Assembly: GCA_964034945.1 (NCBI GenBank)
Contig: OZ035961.1
Span: forward strand, 94,188,991-94,252,990
From: Chrysopilus asiliformis
Lineage: Eukaryota > Arthropoda > Insecta > Diptera > Rhagionidae
Direction of reading: 5' to 3'
Length of the DNA: 64,000 bases
Of this stretch, positions 1 through 12,256 are shown piece after piece. The notes beneath the pieces were generated by a model that worked only from the letters and a program-made list of their open reading frames with translations, had not been told where the DNA came from and searched no databases. A program made the position numbers and the translations under genes. Within the stretch, counting starts at the first letter, position 1, and every line of letters starts with the position of its first letter.

Positions 1-3000
1 ATTAAAATGTTTAAGGACACCTATGAGAAAAATGAGAATAAAAATCCTTGAGAATTAGAAACATTATTTGATTACCATATTCCTAAAATAGTCTTATCAA
101 TCGTCGTATTATCTATATAAATAAATAAGAATTTGAATTTCGAATATGAGAAATGGAAAAATCCGATTTTAACACAAACTCTTTGAAATTTTCATTCATT
201 ATATTCACAGGATTCATCTTTTATTATCCACATAACTGCTAGTATTTTTTGAAAGGTTTTATTTCTGATAAAAATTTGTTAAAATGATAGCACTGTTGTT
301 TGAAATTGATAAACTTTAAATGGTTCCGTTCTCTGCACTTTATATTTATGCCATTTCAAGCAAATAATTTTTTTTATTATGAATTCCTTAAAGGCTAATA
401 TGAACGATTCAAACATATGTTAGGCACATGGTAATTAATAATAAAGGCAATTTTAACATTAAATACATTTAATCATAATAAATTATGGTCAATATTTATT
501 ACAATATGCTATTTTTTATGATATTTAACAGCGATTTAAAATTTTATTTTTGCGATCATTTGTTAAGACGTTATTAAGAAGAAAAAGCCCTTGTGGGAAA
601 TTTTGTTTCATTTTAAATCCCAAATACCTACGCAGAATTTGAAAACAATTTAAATCTCTAGTTATCGCAAAAAGCAAACAAAATCTCAAAATATTGCAAA
701 AAGCAGACAACAAATATTGGATTTAGAAAATATCATTAGCTCCAGTGCACAAGAAGCCACTATAAAGAAACTGAATTGGTTTGTGATTGAAATTACTAAC
801 CGGTTCCTAACTCATTAGTGATGCAGTTCCGCACACGTGGCCTGCTCAGAAATGGTCGAAATCGGTAGTTTCTAAATTCATAATCGCGATTAGGTTAAAG
901 GAAATTAAATGGCGAACAAACAATGCCTATAAACTAGCTTAAAAATATTTCATTTCATCCTGATCGCAATCAAAATTTAATAAAAACGTTTTTTAAAGAA
1001 AATTTTCTTTTTTTTTAAATTCACAATTCACGGCAAAAATTCTATCCACAACAAATAAGATTTAAATACAATTGAAGTTAGTAAATAAATATTGGCCAAT
1101 TTGCTATTTGTAAGTTATATAAATGTATTTAGTTTTATTATGAAACTATAAACGTTGTATTGTCCCTTATAATAAAAATCTTATAATTTTTTTTCTTCTA
1201 CTATTTGACGAAATAAATAAAAACTTATATTTTTGTGAGATTTTACAACATGAAATGAAAATAATAATAAAAATAATAGAAGAAAAGGAAGCAAAACCCC
1301 AACTAAGAAACTCAAACTTACATACAGTAGTGGCTCGATTATTTCTTATTATTTTTTTTTAAAATTATGAAATCGTTAATAATAATAGGACGGCCTATTA
1401 TGGTGCCAAAAGGCATATAAAAACATATTCTAATATCAATTGAAACCAATGGCAGCGCATTGAAATCCTTTCAACCAATTAAATTTTTTTAATTTCTAAT
1501 TTTTTAGAATTTTTTTTTTAAAACTGCTGATTCACTTAAATCTTGCAGAACTTCCACAAAAATAAAAAATAGTCGAGACACTGCATATGAAATATAAACA
1601 AAATAATTTACAAAACTCTACGCATGTCAGAGCAACTCCTTACGTATTAGTTTTAGTTGTTATTTATTATCCAAATATTAAAAAAAAAACATTTATTATT
1701 TTAAGTTGAGACTGCTTGGAATCAGAATTTTGATTACTAATTTGGCACCATTTTAATTAAGATTATCACAAAAAAAAATCTAGAAAAATTACTTTTAAAA
1801 AACTCGGTTTTAATTTAAAAAAAAAATATCCTCTCAGCTTGAAATGATAAAAGAATCCATTAAAATAATTTTGTTGAAAATGTATCGAGATGTTTTGACT
1901 GCTCAATCGAATTTGTTTTTTGTTAAATTTATTAATTGATTGCTCACATGAAGCCAATAAAATAAAAAAATAAAAACAAATTCGCCTTTAAAACAAAACA
2001 ATGTTAAAACGAAATATTTGTTGATTTCATTTTTGAAAATATATTACAGAGAAAAAAGAATTAGCACAATTTTCGTGCAAATCTAATGAAATGTTTATTT
2101 TTTCTTTGCGGTAGAACTTTTTTTTTTGTTTTTTATCTTTTCTTCGTATTGGGGGTATGGATAGAGATTCAAAACAAAATTAATGCATGTATATTATTAA
2201 TTTTAGGACAAGTAAAATCTATTAAACATAAAATAAATACATATATAGATTGTACGCTCGTTTTTGGCACATGTTTTTTTGAGTGAAGTGGTACTAAAAT
2301 GGCACTGCAATTAATTATGAAGAACGTAGAAAAAAAAACATTTGCCAAAGTTCCTAATTATATTAAATGCTCCTCTATGTATGTATGTATCTATGTATTT
2401 AAATGAAATCAATAAACATGTCATTAAAAATGCTAGATGTTTTTATCAATTGATACTTTATTTAATATTAGCTCTTGGACCCGTCGTAGTCTGGTTAAAG
2501 TTCTTTGTGAGTTTATAAACACTACAAAAATCCAGATATTACTTCCTTGGAAAATTTCGAAAAAAAATTGGAATTTCAAAATTTTGACGTGATCAACGAC
2601 CTCAAAAACTCCATAACGCCAATTTTCAGATAGCATTTTTCATCTCCTTTCGACCCGATTTTCAGATAGCATTTTTCATCTCCTTTCGACCCGATTTTCA
2701 GGATTTCCTCTATGCGATATAAGCTGCGTATTTCAAATGCACTCTCAACTTTATGCTTGATTTTTGGAGACAGGACTCGATAGGATTTTCTTTCATACAA
2801 TTGCATTATGTCTTAAACAGTCTCCTAGTGGGGCTTCAGAGCAAACATGCCTGACCTTTTGACCATGTTCAGATTGGTTGAAATAGGACGGATGAAATAT
2901 TGCTCGTGTTCAGATTGAGACTATTTGAACCAGTAGCTGTGAGCAATCAGACTGGCGTGAAACATTTGGGAAACGGAATATTTCTAAAGAATTGCAAGTA

Positions 3001-3349
3001 ATACGTGGCTGCCTTTTGCTCTGCGACGTGTTGCATCGAAGACGACCGAAACAATAATGACAATGGAACACATTCACTGTGACAGCCAACCAATCAGAGC
3101 ACGACAGGCGGAACTCTGAGAACGGAGATTTTAGTTATGAGGATGATTTTCCTATCAGCAGTCCCACTTCCTCACCTTGCCCTGATGTTGCCAGTTTCTG
3201 TCCTATTTAGGCGGACTATTTCAACCAATGTGAACAGGCTCTTTAGGAGGAATTTTTTGGATGTGAAAACATCCACATAAATAATATAACATTTTGTTAT
3301 ATTTTTTTTATGACCCTTAAGAAATTCCAAAAGAGTTACATCTTATATA
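1..3349. other. Gene-poor AT-rich stretch
   Basis: No coding region is recognisable. The sequence is strongly AT-rich with many homopolymer A and T runs. Two local repeats are visible: a short (TATG)n microsatellite near 2375-2399 and a 36-bp tandem duplication at 2624-2695, listed separately. The part from about 2820 to 3240 is less AT-rich than its surroundings, but no known family or open frame was seen there. Confidence 0.6.
2624..2695. repeat. 36-bp tandem duplication
   Basis: Two essentially identical 36-bp units lie head to tail, each containing TAGCATTTTTCATCTCC. On the minus strand they stay in one short open frame and give a doubled 12-residue unit, but nothing else supports a protein here. 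Confidence 0.8.
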
Positions 3350-3737
3350 CAGTATCGGACAAAAGAAATTGAATTTTTTTGTTTTAAAGCTAACTTTTTA
3401 GGGGGGTTATGAATTGACAAACGGTATTCAGAAAAGTTGTTGCACGTGTTGAGGGTTCTCTGAATATATCAGAGTACCGTTATAATATCGGGTCTTTAAT
3501 TGTTTTTTTCAACAAAAACGAAATTAGGAACGACAACAGTAATTGAATTTGATATATTTATTCGTTTAAAGGTAACAAATTATATGTTTTTTACATTAAA
3601 TATACTTCTTTTTTCAATATCGTGTAGAAACAACTAAAAAGTGTGCAACAACTTTTCTGAATACCGTTTGTCAATTCATAACCCCCCTAAAAAGTTAGCT
3701 TTAAAACAAAAAATTAAATTTCTTTTGTCCGATACTC
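3350..3737. mobile_element. Tc1/mariner-like MITE with ~100-bp inverted repeats
   Basis: The left end CAGTATCGGACAAAAG and the inverted right end (read inward GAGTATCGGACAAAAG) are followed by about 100 bp of near-identical inverted sequence, which includes a GGGGGG block. TA dinucleotides flank both ends (3348-3349 and 3738-3739), the target duplication of the Tc1/mariner group. The 388-bp body has no transposase, so it must be a non-autonomous copy. Confidence 0.85.
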
Positions 3738-4735
3738 TACATATATAAAACCTTAATTCTGCCAGAGCACAGACTACCAAGCATATTGTGTCGTGTTTAT
3801 AAAATGTATGTAAAAAGTTTAGGTAAAGGTATACGAATATGAAGAATATTTAAATGGAATAAATGAGAAAAGTCTACAAGAATTTAATTACTAATTCAAC
3901 ATTTTTAAATAGTTTTATTATACTTTCATATGTAATATTTTTTTAATTTCGCTCCCTTTGAATTTGAATTTAACTAATTGGATTCTTTTGTTTTATTTTT
4001 ATTTATTTATTCGTATTCAAAACAACTATGATTGTTCCAAAAGCTTCTAGAGAAGAACAAGACGTAAGGTGTCTACTTGTTTATTCAGGTGCGAAGGTTG
4101 TAAATGTGTATATACTTAAAAGAAATGAAGCATCTATTATTATTATTATCTTAAATTCTTAACGGGAAACTTTGCTACCATAGCCTACTTCGCATATTTC
4201 AGATGAACGATGGATCTTAGGGACCGTTTAAATTTGCAATTTTCCCCGGAACGTCTTTCTGTCATTGAATGGCACTTATTAACACATTGCGTGCCAAGCT
4301 GATTTTTATCAAAGTGGATCTTCAAAACTTTATTTTTATTCTTTTCAGTACTTTCACAGCTATTTCCGAAAACCAACTATACACATACATTTTCCAGAGG
4401 CTACTGGTTAATAATATGCCACTACATTTCCATGCAACATTATCCAGAAGTGAGATTTTTTATTTTTTTAGTTTTTATTCATATGTAGCCGTCATACATA
4501 TGTGTATACATATGTGGCACGAAATGTGTTAATCTATTGCCGGAAAAAAATCACTTATTAGCAAAAGTTTTAAGGATTCGAGTTCATCCGGTGTAAAAAA
4601 CGTAATTTAATTACAAAAAAAACGCTCAATCTGGCAACCAGGACTGCGATTCGCCTGCATTCTGCGAGAGTGTGGAGTCGTCATCAGATGTAAACGACCC
4701 TCAGTGGTATATTCCCACCTAAGTGCAAAAGGTGC

Positions 4736-5114
4736 GGGCCTAAAGGTAAAAATAGACGCTGCGATGGTCGTACCGACTTGTGTTGGACCGATATCGGGCC
4801 GACGGTTGTATACAGCACACACACGATACGATTTACTTGCGATTTGATCGAATAATCAGTTTTTACTAGCAAATATCTCTCGAACAACACAGCACAGTTG
4901 TGAAATAATATCGTATCGACGGTCGCATAGCAGACCACAAACGATACAATCTGCCGCATGCGACCGCAGGTTTTGGCTTAGCGACGTACGACCGTGCGAT
5001 ATCGGGCCCAACCGTCATTTCGTGCGCACACACGATACAATTATCGCATGCGACCGCAAATCGGCCCGACGATTGTACCGACCATCGCAGCCGTCTATTT
5101 CTACCTTAAGGCCC
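4736..5114. mobile_element. Palindromic MITE, family unassigned
   Basis: Inverted ends start GGGCCTAAAGGTAAAAATAG on the left and GGGCCTTAAGGTAGAAATAG when the right end is read inward. Inner parts repeat GATATCGGGCC and CACACACGATAC blocks in both orientations. No clear target duplication was found. Just upstream, 4624-4682 resembles one arm of another inverted-repeat element whose fuller copy lies in intron 2 of the first P450 gene. Confidence 0.65.
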
Positions 5115-8100
5115 ACCATTTTTTTGTATAAAATATATATTTTTATTATAACTTAAAGTAAGAATATTGTAGAAATTTACAACACATAGGCTGTTGAAGC
5201 CTCCATCTGGACGTTGGGGTGCCAAAATCAAGGATTTGTTAAAGTTTAAACAAAAAACTTGGCAAAATAAAATAAAAATCAAGTGTAAGCATTAACCCAG
5301 ATCATTATTTTGTGTTTTATGTGTTCTTAGAATAGGAAATAAGTAAGAATATTTACATACACTTTTTATTATATCTATAGATTTGCCAAAAATGATTGTC
5401 GGTTTACAGTGGCAAAATAAGCTGCGATTCAACTTTTAGTTTCTTTTTATTTTTTTGTGTTCAATTGTGATTATGAGAAATCCGATACTTGAATAAAAAA
5501 TAGTTTCGATAGAAGCAAAAATGATCTATAGCCCGAAAATTATCAAAATAAATTAAAAATCCCAAAGGTCGAGAAATTCAAAAAGTTTAACAAATATACT
5601 TAAAAAGCTTTTAAAAAGACGGTGGCGCTAAATGGGTTAAACAATAGTCTGTTTCGGTGACATTGCTAAGAGAATAAATGATGATAACACAAATTGGTCA
5701 TTCGGCTTTTGGGACCTAAAATTTAAAGAAATGACCGATACTTATAAATACAAAGGTCTAAAATTGAGGGAGCAATGACAGCATAGTCCAGAAATTAACA
5801 TCGGTCTTTTTTTAAAACTAGTCATTGATCCAAAAAAAAATTGCCTGAGGCGGACTGAAGAAATCTTTTAAAAATTAATGATAAATAAATCATTTTAACT
5901 GCACTACAATTTTTGCAGAAATCGTAAAATTTCGGGCCGAAAGACTGAGCAAAATTCTAATAGTTCCGAATGAAATTTTGTTATCATAAAAGATGGCTTT
6001 ACAAACAGAATAGCTACAATGAAAATTTTCAAAAATATACATTATTTTCCCAAAAATTTTCTTTATTTGAAATCTCACAATTTATCACAGCTGTTGTTTA
6101 CGTTAAAATCAATTCTCCAGGTTGTAAAAACAAGATGATGAATGCAGCACAAAGAATAAGCAAACGAAAAAATCATCCAAAGAAGATCTATTTTCGCCTA
6201 TTTAAATAATGATGCAATAAATAAAATGCCGAAAGAATTTTATTCATAAAACATCTGGCGAATGTGCATGTATTCGATTCACGAATTCAAAATTACTACA
6301 GTGATTAAAGCATTTCAAGAGAAATATTTCAAGTAATTATTTTCCCCCAAAGCTTTCAAATTGGATAGTTTACCAGCAAAGAAGCGGACAAAATCAAAAA
6401 AGGTTGTAAATCGCTGTTTATTTATTTACCTTTGACGCTTCTTTGCCACACTTCAAAAACTATCAGAATCCAGAAGATTAATGGTTTTCTATTTAATGCT
6501 GTAATAAAGTGTTTGCCTTCAGATTTTATGTGGAAGTGTCGATTTAGTTTTTTTTACACAATATTTAAAATTATGTGTACGTTTGTACGCAATCGTTGAA
6601 AAGGCAATTTGAAAATTATGTTGGATATTTTTAAATCCAATCCATACTCGTCAGTAAACAATACAAACTATTCAGCATACTAGAATTACTAGACTATAGG
6701 CTTGATGGAAGCGTACTGCTGGCGACATTAAACACTCGCTTAGTATCAAGTATGACGTAATTGAAGAGAACAGTTCTATTTTTAATAATTGCTTATCAAT
6801 TATGAGTTACGCTTTATGTTATGTTTATCGGTACTCGTGTCCGTGTATTTATGATCAGTACTCGAATGTAAACAAAATGTTTGGCATTAGCGTAGAATTA
6901 CTAGAATACTAGACGCCGTATTAGACATGTTTCATAGTAGTGATGAAAACATGTATGAAAAACTTAATTACGCTAAAAGATTCTCTATATTCGACACAAT
7001 AAAAATTCGTATACAAAAAATATGACGATGGCAATGAGTTGGTTAAACTATCGTTTGGTAAAATATTTTTTTTTTGGGTATTTTCATCAAAAGATCCCTC
7101 TCTCACGATGCATAATTACTAATTCTAGCTTCTAGTGTGGGTTGAATAGCATCTAGAAGGGGGAGTCTGAGACTACACACAGTCTAAGATTGTTATACGT
7201 TTCACAAAATCGACTTATTTTTCACATATAGGCACTTAGTTGATAAACGCATGCGTTCTTGGCTCGCGGCTTTGAGTATTTTTAAAAAGTTATCGGCGAA
7301 ATTGACACGAATTTCGTATTAATCGGCCGTATGCCACAGGTAGTAGGTAGGCGTCGGTTAAACCGGTCCACTGATTTAGCATAATAGAAAAGTTTTATTC
7401 AATTTGTCACTTAAATCGCGAATAGATCTGCTTTGCAAACTTAAATACGTAATCAAAAGTTCATTACTTTTTTTTGTTGTTTGTTATTCTTTCAAAAATT
7501 CAACAACATAAAGTTGGAGCAAAAGTGATAAGATTTTCTATTTTATTTCTCATGTGACTACCGGCCGTGATAATTTTGGTTAACTGGCATTTATGAAAGA
7601 ATATTATTTCTACAGAAATATTTTTCGGTTATTAAAGCCACCATTCTCTGCGTGCAGCTTGAAGAAATATTTTCATTCTTTTTTTGTTAATTTCAACTGT
7701 GTTGAGAATTTTATGTTGAAAATTTATTTCGTCTGATCGTGGAATCGCTGAAATTATAGCAAGATGTAAATTTTGTGAATAAATTGATTTGGTCATCGGT
7801 GGATGAGCGCATTTTCCATTTAAACTACGTAGCATTGAGCAAAATGTGTTAAAGATAGGCTGAACGTTAACAGAGCCAGATAGACCGATAGATATACAAA
7901 TAGACAATTGAATCTATGTTAATTTTAGTTTAATCAAGATAAACAAAAATTTTATGTATTGTTGAATGTGATAACTAATCAACTTATCTATTATTATCGT
8001 ATTTATTACGACTGTTTTGAGTTTTACTCTTTCGTGTTATTTTGTTAATTAAATTTGAAATTATTTCTGGTTCAATGTTACTTTTAATTAAGTCTACTTG

Positions 8101-8599
8101 ATCATGTGAAATTGAATGATAGCCAAATTTTGTGATTATACGAGTGAATTAAAATTTTGCAACTGTCAATTTATTATTTACTACGGTGCATTTAAAAGCA
8201 TGATTACTGTTGAAGTTGTACAAAATTTTGGAAAGTTAAAAGAACTTTTGATTTAATTTGCTACAGAACAACCTTGTAAGTATCATAATTCATTTTTTTT
8301 TTAGAATTATGACCATTATATTTTAAAATATTTAATCGTGAAATTATGAATTCCTCAAGTTTTACTATGGTAAAACCTTTGCAATTATAAACTGAGAAAT
8401 AAAGCAATGTTGTGCTCAGATTACTGCCTTGGTAATCCATGAACTTTTTTTTAAAAAAATTGGAGATTTAAGGGTACCTATATTTTATCATTTTTTCGGC
8501 TATAATAAACTTGAAGAAACAAAAGGATTTTGGGACGAAAACAAGAGTGCAGTAGTTTTTATGAATAATTTAGATTTTCTAGAATATTTACGAGATTTT
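5115..8599. other. Gene-poor stretch
   Basis: No gene, RNA or clear mobile element is recognised. The few open frames of 60-90 codons lack similarity to known families and have no splice or codon context that would make them credible. Base composition stays AT-rich throughout. Confidence 0.5.
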
Positions 8600-9405
8600 C
8601 ATAAGAGAAAACAGAACAAAAGCTATAATTGCCAATCTGGCAATTATTGAAAACCCGCATGGTGATTTAAGAGAATGGCGAACAGTTTTATCAAAATTCC
8701 ACTATGAGATCAAACTTTCGCAAAATTTCAAGTCTCCAGCTCAATCCGTGCGCCCGCAATCTGCGCCACAGACTCCTCTATCTGTACCAAAAAGCACATT
8801 CACAGAAAACGTAAATGGAGGTTACCAAGGATATGTGCGTTTACTTTTATGGCGTAGTAATAAAATCCCGTCATCACACACAAAAATGAATTACACCAGT
8901 GTATTTAGAATAAAAAAAATTGAATTTTGCATGTCCGTCCGACTGTCCGTCTGTCCGTCCATCTATCCGTCCGTCCGTCCGTCCGTCCATCCGTCCGTCT
9001 GTGGCGCGGATTGTGGGCACACGGATTAAGCTAGAGACTTGAAATTTTACGCAGATAAAATGCAAGGCTAAGTTCGTTAATGGTCAAAAATGGACCATTA
9101 GGGGGGTACCCCCCATGCGAACGAAAACGTTTTTTGCGAATATCTTAAAAATGGTGCATCTTATCAAAAAAGTGCAAGAACAAAAGTTATTTAGAATATG
9201 ATTCTACATAAAGCTACTATACACCAAAATCCGATTGGAATAAATTTAAAAAATCTAATTGAAAAGTTTGACTTCAAAGTGGAATTTTGATACAACTGTT
9301 CGCTGTTCAATTTAACTTCGAACAATGCCATATCACCATACGGGTTTTGAATAATTGCCAGATTGGCAATTATAGCTTTTGTTATGTTTCTTTTCTTAAA
9401 TTTGA
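8600..9405. mobile_element. mini-me-like (GTCY)n element, inverted double copy
   Basis: A (GTCC/GTCT)n tract at about 8935-9000 is followed by a block carrying GAGACTTGAAATTTTA and a GGGGGGTACCCCCC palindrome. The flanks 8600-8715 and 9285-9405 are inverted copies of each other and share GCCAATCTGGCAATTAT in opposite orientations. Related copies lie at 10030-10690, 27050-27400, 46445-46975, 47838-48120 and 49130-49860. The (GTCY)n core and flanking block resemble the mini-me retroposons described from Diptera; that name is an inference. Confidence 0.6.
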
Positions 9406-9600
9406 GATGAAAGGTGCGACTTCTTCACCAGCATGTTTTTTCACAACTCTACTTTGTCACTAAAACAGAAATCTGCAATTGATTTTATTTCCTCCTTCAT
9501 CGCAACATGGGTCAGATATTAGAATTTGATGTTAAACGTTCCTCTGCTAAATTAGAACTTTTTTTCAATTTCGAAAACTTACGCGATTAATCAAAGCCGG

Positions 9601-9756
9601 TTAACAAAAAAACGAACTATTTTTTTTCGGGTTTCGTTACGTTTTTCGTTATTGTAACGGAATTAAATTTATATAACGTTATAACCTAATTTTAAAGAAG
9701 AAGTCTGGAAATTCTTTCGTTTTTTAGTTACGTTACGATAACGTTTCCCATCCCTG
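9601..9756. mobile_element. hAT-like element fragment
   Basis: The right end, read inward, is CAGGGATGGGAAACGTTATC, a typical hAT-type terminus, and the body repeats TTACGTTACGATAACG and ATAACGTTATAA motifs. No matching left terminus was found, so the copy looks truncated. Confidence 0.4.
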
Positions 9757-9777
9757 TTTAATTTGCTTCACATAATA

Positions 9778-9887
9778 CAGTAAAAATTTTTTTAGTGTTT
9801 TTAGATCACTCTATGTAAACCGGAAACTCGCCTAAGCCAGAGAAATTTTCTGGTCCCTTGCTATTTAGGCTTATACAGGTTTCACTG
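9778..9887. mobile_element. Small pogo/Tigger-like MITE
   Basis: A 110-bp element with CAGT at both ends, TA on both sides (9776-9777 and 9888-9889) and an internal hairpin around CCAGAGAAATTTTCTGG. The terminal match is short, so the boundary is tentative. Confidence 0.4.
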
Positions 9888-10029
9888 TATTATCGAAATC
9901 TAACGAAATCGCAAAACCCTGAAATTTCTGAAACAAAACTATATCTTTTTATTTTTTACTATGTGATGTAAAAATTCAAAAAACAATAATTGTATGTATT
10001 TCCTTTATTCTCTCATTATCCCAGATTTT

Positions 10030-10690
10030 TTTCGGGGGTTTTATACTCTATATGAGAATTATATTTAGTATGCCGTTGGTAACGCATCGAATCAATCGTC
10101 GTACACAAAAATGAACCACACCAGGGTGTTTGGGACGACCAAAGATTTTGATTTCTGCATGTCCGTCTGTCTGTCTGCCTGTCTCTCCATCTGTGAGCAC
10201 CATAACTTTCGAAAAGATTGAGCTAGAGACTTGAAATTTTGTGTTGTTGCGTTTCTCGTAAGTGGCAAGGCTAATACTTTTTTTCTATTTTCTTGAAAAT
10301 GGTGCACATTATCGAAAGATGTACATATAAAGACGAAATATCAGGGAATTCGCTTGTTTATAACGGGTAACAATTTTAATCGCCGGAAATCGCCGGAACG
10401 TGTTACACTGACTTTTGTAAGTTATCGCTTTACATGGTGGAAAAAATTTAGCCCTGTACGTTGACTTGGTTACGGTCTGTCGCAAGTTGAAAGTCATATT
10501 TTGGTGAATTTTCTTCGGAAATATTCCGGTTAGAGGGTTAAAATATGATTATATTTAACCGTTCCATACATCGAAATCCAATCATTCTCTCCTCTCCTTA
10601 CAAATGGATTTTCTGCCTTCATTTAGAGTATTTGACGATGGGCCCGTGACAATTGTAGCTTCTATTATGTTTGTGTATGGATTTTAATCT
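10030..10690. mobile_element. mini-me-like (GTCY)n element
   Basis: A diverged copy of the element at 8600-9405. It has the same lead-in (GTACACAAAAATGAACC), a GTCTGTCTGTCTGCC tract near 10160-10185, the GAGCTAGAGACTTGAAATT block, and the trailing piece with CCATACATCGAAATCC and TTGTAGCTTCTATTATG. Confidence 0.55.
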
Positions 10691-11479
10691 TCTATAAAAT
10701 GTGTAACGTTTTTAACCGGCAACCCCTATGTAGAAAATTTCAAAATAGTCACAATTTGGTTTTTAATTGTTTGCTGGTTCGAGAAACAATAAAAATTTAA
10801 ATAAATGTCTTAACCAAAAAAATAAGCTTGTTTGGCCAATGTGCGAGCGCTATTATCACCGCGAAATGTTATATAAGGTACTTTTTCCTTAGTCAACCTA
10901 ACCTAATCACACAAATTTTACTTTAAAATATTTTTTATTTGCTTGCTGATATTTTATCTCTAAACTCAAAAAAGTCTTAATATTAAATCTGTGACCGTTA
11001 TCTGTTTGTTTTAGCTTAGTAAATTACTTTTGTCATGATTTTGTATGTTTTGTTTTTTTCATTTTTTTTGATTATCAAAAGTAAGATATGAGGTCTCCTA
11101 AATTATGGTCAAAATACCCACATTTTTGAGAAATTATCTTTTACATTATATATTTGTAAAAATTACTTCTGAAAAGGATCATGTTTGTATGTGAAATAGT
11201 ACAAAGTAAACAATAAGCAAATTATTTATTTTATTGCTTAATAATCGTAAAATCCATACTCGAATTAATTGATTCGACGAGCCGCTATTTAGTAAACCAA
11301 ATAAATAATAAATATATTAAGATAACAAAAATATTTGTAAATTGATAATGAAGTATCAGTGGTGGCTCATCTTAATAGGCAAATTGGGCTAGGCGTAACA
11401 AAAATATCTGGCGAAAAAAGAAGAGGAAACCAAAAACAAAACATTTGACTACAGGTTTTGGTTAAGAGTTTGGAGAATA
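10691..11479. other. Intergenic, nothing recognised
   Basis: AT-rich sequence without a credible open frame, repeat border or RNA gene. It separates the mini-me-like copy from the palindrome that starts at 11480. Confidence 0.5.
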
Positions 11480-11865
11480 ATGCTACATTTACACGAATGA
11501 CAAATTTGTCATTTTTTTCTTGTCATTATGTTAATTCCCGTGTAAATGGCATAATTTTTGTAATTTTTTCTGTCAGAAAATGTCAATCTCTCATAAAAGA
11601 ATGAACTTGTCCATTCTTTTATGCCAGATTGTCATTCGTGCAAACGCAATATTAGTTATGACAACTTTAGTATTCAACTTTTGTCATAACTAATATTGCG
11701 TTTGTACGAATGACAATCTGGCATAAAAGAATGGACAAGTTCATTCTTTTATGAGAGATTGACATTTTCTGACAGAAAAAATTACAAAAATTATGCCATT
11801 TACACGGGAATTAACATAATGACAAGAAAAAAATGACAAATTTGTCATTCGTGTAAACGTAGCAT
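11480..11865. mobile_element. 386-bp near-perfect palindrome (foldback element)
   Basis: Two arms of about 185 bp are almost perfect reverse complements, from ATGCTACATTTACACG at the left to its complement at 11850-11865, with a loop of roughly 15 nt around 11665-11680. The flanks end and begin with AATA, which may be a 4-bp target duplication. A transcript would fold into a very long hairpin. The element sits about 390 bp upstream of the first P450 start codon. Confidence 0.85.
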
Positions 11866-12256
11866 AATAAGAAATTGGAAATTGATTGTCATTCAAGTAT
11901 TAGATTTTTATATTTTTCGTAACAAAAACGGCAAAAAAGCACATTTTCTTTGACTGAAAATAATTATAAGTATTTGTCATCGTAGCAACAATTTTATCGC
12001 TCCAATGTAACCAAAAACTGATATAGCCGTGAAATTTATGTAAAATGTGAAAAACAACGCCACTGTGAAATATCCAGGAAAAGATAACGTTATTAAATAT
12101 TTTATTATTTTATTATTAGGCAATCATCTTTCTGTGCGAATAATTGAATAATATTTCAACTTAATTTATCAGTAGCTAATGTCTGACACTGTAGAACAGT
12201 TCTTAAATAATTTGAATAAAATTAACCCATTTTTTTAAATTATTTTCTTTAAGAAC

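Noticed and set aside
8748..9065. Overlapping frames rich in Ser-Val-Arg-Pro or Asp-Gly-Arg repeats
   Set aside because: They are translations of the (GTCY)n microsatellite.
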